Part shown: piece after piece, positions 14,557 to 16,405 of the stretch | Layout: every line of letters begins with the position of its first letter | Numbering within the stretch: the first letter of the stretch is position 1 | NCBI GenBank assembly: GCA_030146295.1 | Contig: JASLCD010000102.1 | Span: 1 to 16,405 of the forward strand | Direction of reading: 5' to 3' | DNA: 16,405 nucleotides | From: Chryseobacterium sp. | GTDB taxonomy: Bacteria > Bacteroidota > Bacteroidia > Flavobacteriales > Weeksellaceae | The notes under the pieces: generated by a model | The model's input: the letters and a program-made list of their open reading frames with translations, nothing else | What the model was told of the DNA's origin: nothing | Databases searched by the model: none | Made by a program: the position numbers and the translations under genes

Positions 14557-14592
14557 AAAAAAAATTAGAAACTGCAGGAAAACAGCTTCTAA
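14557..14592 (-). terminator. Terminator or attenuator between the porin-like gene and the histidine kinase
   Basis: On the minus strand, TTAGAAGCTG (14592-14583) pairs with CAGTTTCTAA (14574-14565), 10 bp with one G-U, with an 8-base loop and a run of eight T (complement of A 14557-14564). It follows the porin-like stop at 14616 and ends 20 bases before the kinase ATG at 14536. Confidence 0.85.
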
Positions 14593-14615
14593 TAGGTAAA
14601 GATAATTTAAGTTTT

Positions 14616-15212
14616 TTAGAACAGAAAATACCCTATTCCGAGGGAAAAACTGTGAGGTTTGGACTTAAACTCTTTGCTAATGCTTGAAAGACCTGTTTCG
14701 TACCTAAGATCTACCGTAAAGTTTTTGTAATCTGCCCCTATACCTCCCGTAATTCCAATATTGGATTTGTCAAACTTTTTAAATCCCTCCTGCAAAGCCT
14801 CGGAAGAAGATAAATTATTATTAAAGGCATAGCTGTAAACTCCCCCTGCAAATATTCTCATATTGAAATCATCTGTTGTAATGAATTTATATCCTATCAG
14901 TACAGGGACATCAATAGCGTTCCATGAAAGTTTTGAGGAGCTTCCGTTTTCGGATGTGTAAGATGTCTTTCTTTTGTTGAACAGAGCTTCTCCCTGTACA
15001 TAGAACTTTCCGAGATCCACTCTTGTCATTACTCCTGCCTGATAGCCTAGCCCGTATTTCCCTTCCAAGGAAGAAAACTCCGTTGATGTTTTTGTAAAAT
15101 TTGTCCCTCCCTTGATTCCGATGTGAAAAACCGGTGTTTGCTGCGCTTTAGTTTCTACAGTGCAAAGGATGCATAATAGCAGAGAGCTTAAAGCTAAAAA
15201 TTGCTGCTTCAT
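14616..15212 (-). CDS. PorT-like / porin-family outer-membrane beta-barrel protein
   Basis: A 198-residue protein with a signal peptide (about 1-23, cleavage near TKA/Q) and a small eight-strand-type barrel. Strand-like segments include VFHIGIKGGTNFTK, GLGYQAGVMTRVDLG, FYVQGEALFNKRK, IDVPVLIGYKFI, DYKNFTVDLRYETGLS and the C-terminal SFSLGIGYFLF. The terminal Phe matches the Omp assembly signal. The pattern (IGIKGGxN near the start, IDVPVLIGYKF in the middle) fits the outer-membrane beta-barrel family often annotated in flavobacteria as porin family or PorT-like. Function is unproven; small barrels of this type are usually structural or channel proteins. It lies upstream of the two-component pair on the same strand, separated by the hairpin at 14557-14592. 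Confidence 0.88.
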   Translation of the reverse strand: MKQQFLALSSLLLCILCTVETKAQQTPVFHIGIKGGTNFTKTSTEFSSLEGKYGLGYQAGVMTRVDLGKFYVQGEALFNKRKTSYTSENGSSSKLSWNAIDVPVLIGYKFITTDDFNMRIFAGGVYSYAFNNNLSSSEALQEGFKKFDKSNIGITGGIGADYKNFTVDLRYETGLSSISKEFKSKPHSFSLGIGYFLF

Positions 15213-15320
15213 AAATTTATGTTGTTAAAAATCTGATGCAAAACAACGATGGTGGAGAGCAGAACGAAATTTAATTTGATGAACGGCAGAAATGCTTTGA
15301 CAAAAATCTGTTTTTGAGTG

Positions 15321-15356
15321 AAAAATAAAACCGGAAGTATCACTACTTCCGGTTTT
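15321..15356 (-). terminator. Terminator downstream of the Cys-rich peptide 4 gene
   Basis: AAAACCGGAAGTA (15327-15339) is the perfect reverse complement of TACTTCCGGTTTT (15344-15356), with loop TCAC. On the minus strand it is followed by ATTTTT. It lies 6 bases after the stop of the minus-strand peptide gene. Confidence 0.92.
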
Positions 15357-15362
15357 CTATTA

Positions 15363-15614
15363 CTAATACGGCTGTTCTTCACAAATAGAAGGAGGGTTGC
15401 ATCCTCCGCCACCGCCGCCAGGGTTTCCACCACCTCCTACAGCGATGCATTGTCCCGGATTTCCGTCTTCATACATTTCACATGCATATCCCCAGGCACA
15501 TTGGCAGTCGTTCTGGCAATTATAAGAGTTGCCGCCCATATGACAGCCATCGCCCAGGCCACTGCCCAAAATGGTGGATAGATCTTTTCTCAAAAGTTTT
15601 TTCATTGTTTTCAT
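15363..15614 (-). CDS. Cys-rich secreted-peptide candidate 4 with a bacteriocin-like leader
   Basis: An 83-residue peptide (or 80 from the ATG at 15605). Its N-terminus KKLLRKDLSTILGSG aligns position by position with the leader of peptides 1-3 (KKLTKSELKEINGG), with Ser in place of the second Gly. The rest has eight cysteines: six in a C-x8-C-x3-C-x-C-x5-C-x10-C array (residues 24-56), then a Gly-rich linker (GGGGNPGGGGGG) and a C-terminal CNPPSICEEQPY. The spacing is knottin- or EGF-like in general look, but I cannot assign a family. There is no hydrophobic signal peptide, so export would depend on the leader. It is monocistronic, with a perfect terminator after it and a tandem repeat upstream. 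The function is unknown; a RiPP-like or disulfide-rich secreted peptide is inference. Confidence 0.75.
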   Translation of the reverse strand: MKTMKKLLRKDLSTILGSGLGDGCHMGGNSYNCQNDCQCAWGYACEMYEDGNPGQCIAVGGGGNPGGGGGGCNPPSICEEQPY

Positions 15615-15679
15615 GATAATTTGGTTTTAAATGTTATCGGTTAAAATTGTACATTCTTGTAAATATAATAAAAATAACT

Positions 15680-15701
15680 AATGAATTGTAAATGAATTGT
15701 A
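15680..15701. repeat. Perfect tandem 11-bp direct repeat upstream of peptide 4
   Basis: AATGAATTGTA occurs twice back to back (15680-15690 and 15691-15701). It lies 66-87 bases before the peptide 4 start codon. On the minus strand a near-consensus -7 motif, TATATTTA, lies between the repeat and the gene. The spacing of about one helical turn per unit would suit a dimeric regulator, but that is inference. Confidence 0.55.
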
Positions 15702-15718
15702 TGCGGGACTGTTATACG

Positions 15719-15747
15719 AAGAAGACCACTACAAGAGCGGCCTTCTT
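15719..15747 (-). terminator. Possible weak terminator downstream of the partial beta-rich gene
   Basis: On the minus strand AAGAAGGCC pairs with GGTCTTCTT (9 bp, one G-U) with an 11-base loop, 23 bases after the stop at 15771. It lacks a T-run, so it may be only partly effective. Confidence 0.4.
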
Positions 15748-15770
15748 ATGATCGATAGAAAGTTTTTGTA

Positions 15771-16405
15771 TTAAAAGCTGAAATCCTTTTGATACAGCAT
15801 ATATTCTTTTTTGAAAAGTGGAATTGTTCCTTCATATCTGAGAGGAGCTATTCCAAAACCATAAAACATATCAGCCTGAATTTTACCTTTTACAGAAATA
15901 ACGCCTTTTCTTTCAGGAACAAATGTCAAACCTAAAGACGAAAGGGCAGAAGCTCTTCCTCTTAATCCGGAATTGGCAATAGGAATAGAAATAAACATCA
16001 GCCCTACAGCTCCTTTAGCTTCTAAGCCTGCTTCCGCAGATAAGTTTCCTTCTGCACTGGTGATGGCAGGTTCTGATTTCTTTTGAAGATTAATATTAAT
16101 CGCCGGATTTTTGCTTACAAGAAAGTTCGCATTTCCTTCAAGATCCAAAAGTTGTGCCTGTACTTTCCCTGTAGCCTGTACACCAAGGAAAGGACCAGCA
16201 GAAAGAGTAGGGCTTAAAATCAGTCCTGTAGGTCCCAAAACGATTGGAACAATGGGAATATTCAGGTAGTCTGTAGTACTTGCCGTATAACCCAGGCTTC
16301 CTACAATACTCGCTGTGCTCTGAAGCTTGATGTCATCCATAATAAGGTTAACATAGAAGTTGGATAAGTGTCCCCATGAGAATGTGATATTATAATCAAT
16401 TTTAG
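15771..16405 (-). CDS. Unrecognised beta-rich protein, C-terminal part (5' end outside window)
   Basis: The frame stays open without a stop through the right edge, so 210 C-terminal residues are visible and the true start is outside; an ATG at 16340 is internal. The sequence lacks any domain I recognise. It is rich in short alternating hydrophobic strands and Gly/Ser/Ala: IVGSLGYTAS, IPIVPIVLGPTGLIL, SAGPFLGVQATGKVQAQLL, LSAEAGLEAKGAVGLMFI, VISVKGKIQADMFYGFGI and a final YMLYQKDFSF. Several strands repeat the pattern G-x-[LVK]-x-A-x-L, as in a beta-solenoid or lipid-facing beta sheet. There is no C-terminal Por secretion signal that I can see. It is immediately upstream of the Cys-rich peptide 4 gene on the same strand, 156 bases apart. 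Function unknown. Confidence 0.8.
   Translation of the reverse strand, partial: KIDYNITFSWGHLSNFYVNLIMDDIKLQSTASIVGSLGYTASTTDYLNIPIVPIVLGPTGLILSPTLSAGPFLGVQATGKVQAQLLDLEGNANFLVSKNPAININLQKKSEPAITSAEGNLSAEAGLEAKGAVGLMFISIPIANSGLRGRASALSSLGLTFVPERKGVISVKGKIQADMFYGFGIAPLRYEGTIPLFKKEYMLYQKDFSF

Noticed and set aside
15301..15316. CAAAAATCTGTTTTTG, a short inverted repeat upstream of the porin-like gene.
   Set aside because: It consists largely of A and T runs and lies about 90 bases from the start with no matched promoter.
15603..15614. Choice between two in-frame ATGs for peptide 4.
   Set aside because: Both leave the leader intact and neither has a decisive ribosome site, so the longer form was kept without further claim.

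Overview
This window looks like chromosomal DNA of a Bacteroidota flavobacterium, most likely Chryseobacterium or a close relative. The case rests on the AT-rich, K/N/E-rich proteins, outer-membrane beta-barrel and LASC-type lipoprotein genes, Bacteroidota-style promoter motifs (TAnnTTTG) with little sign of Shine-Dalgarno sequences, and small 'LTKSELKxINGG' leader peptides of the kind I associate with Chryseobacterium/Elizabethkingia genomes. No IS element, phage gene, tRNA, rRNA or CRISPR array was seen. No gene-free stretch exceeds 300 bases.

Layout. Bases 1-933 hold the 3' part of mutS, ending in a hairpin terminator that swallows its own stop codon. Bases 969-1659 hold three small minus-strand genes for double-glycine-leader, cysteine-rich peptides that all end in Cys-Cys. 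A Tyr/Gly-repeat lipoprotein follows (1783-2628, -). A two-gene thioredoxin-fold operon (2768-3920, +) and a DUF2809 membrane protein (3991-4392, +) come next. On the minus strand, 7625 to 4417 carries an HI0933-type flavoprotein and then a tight set encoding a TonB-C-like secreted protein, a DUF2306 membrane protein and a YARHG lipoprotein. On the plus strand, 7740-9372 carries a hotdog thioesterase and thiL. It is followed by an AraC regulator and a Bcr/CflA-type MFS exporter (9464-11652), then a DUF6268-like outer-membrane barrel (11775-12683). On the minus strand come a LytS/LytTR-type two-component pair (14536-12751), a PorT-like barrel (15212-14616), a fourth leader-like Cys-rich peptide (15614-15363) and the 3' part of a large unrecognised beta-rich protein (from the right edge to 15771).

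How the parts relate. Most of the window is ordinary housekeeping or accessory flavobacterial DNA: mismatch repair, thiamine diphosphate synthesis, thiol redox, envelope proteins, drug efflux with its likely regulator, and one two-component system. The least ordinary content is the set of four small secreted-peptide candidates at both ends of the window. They share a leader of the form K-L-x-[KR]-x-[ED]-L-x-x-I-x-G-[GS] but have unrelated Cys-rich cores. No peptidase-containing ABC exporter or modifying enzyme is present here, so they would have to be processed in trans. Possible regulatory structures include a terminator lying directly upstream of the histidine kinase and an inverted repeat bracketing the start codon of the DUF6268-like barrel.
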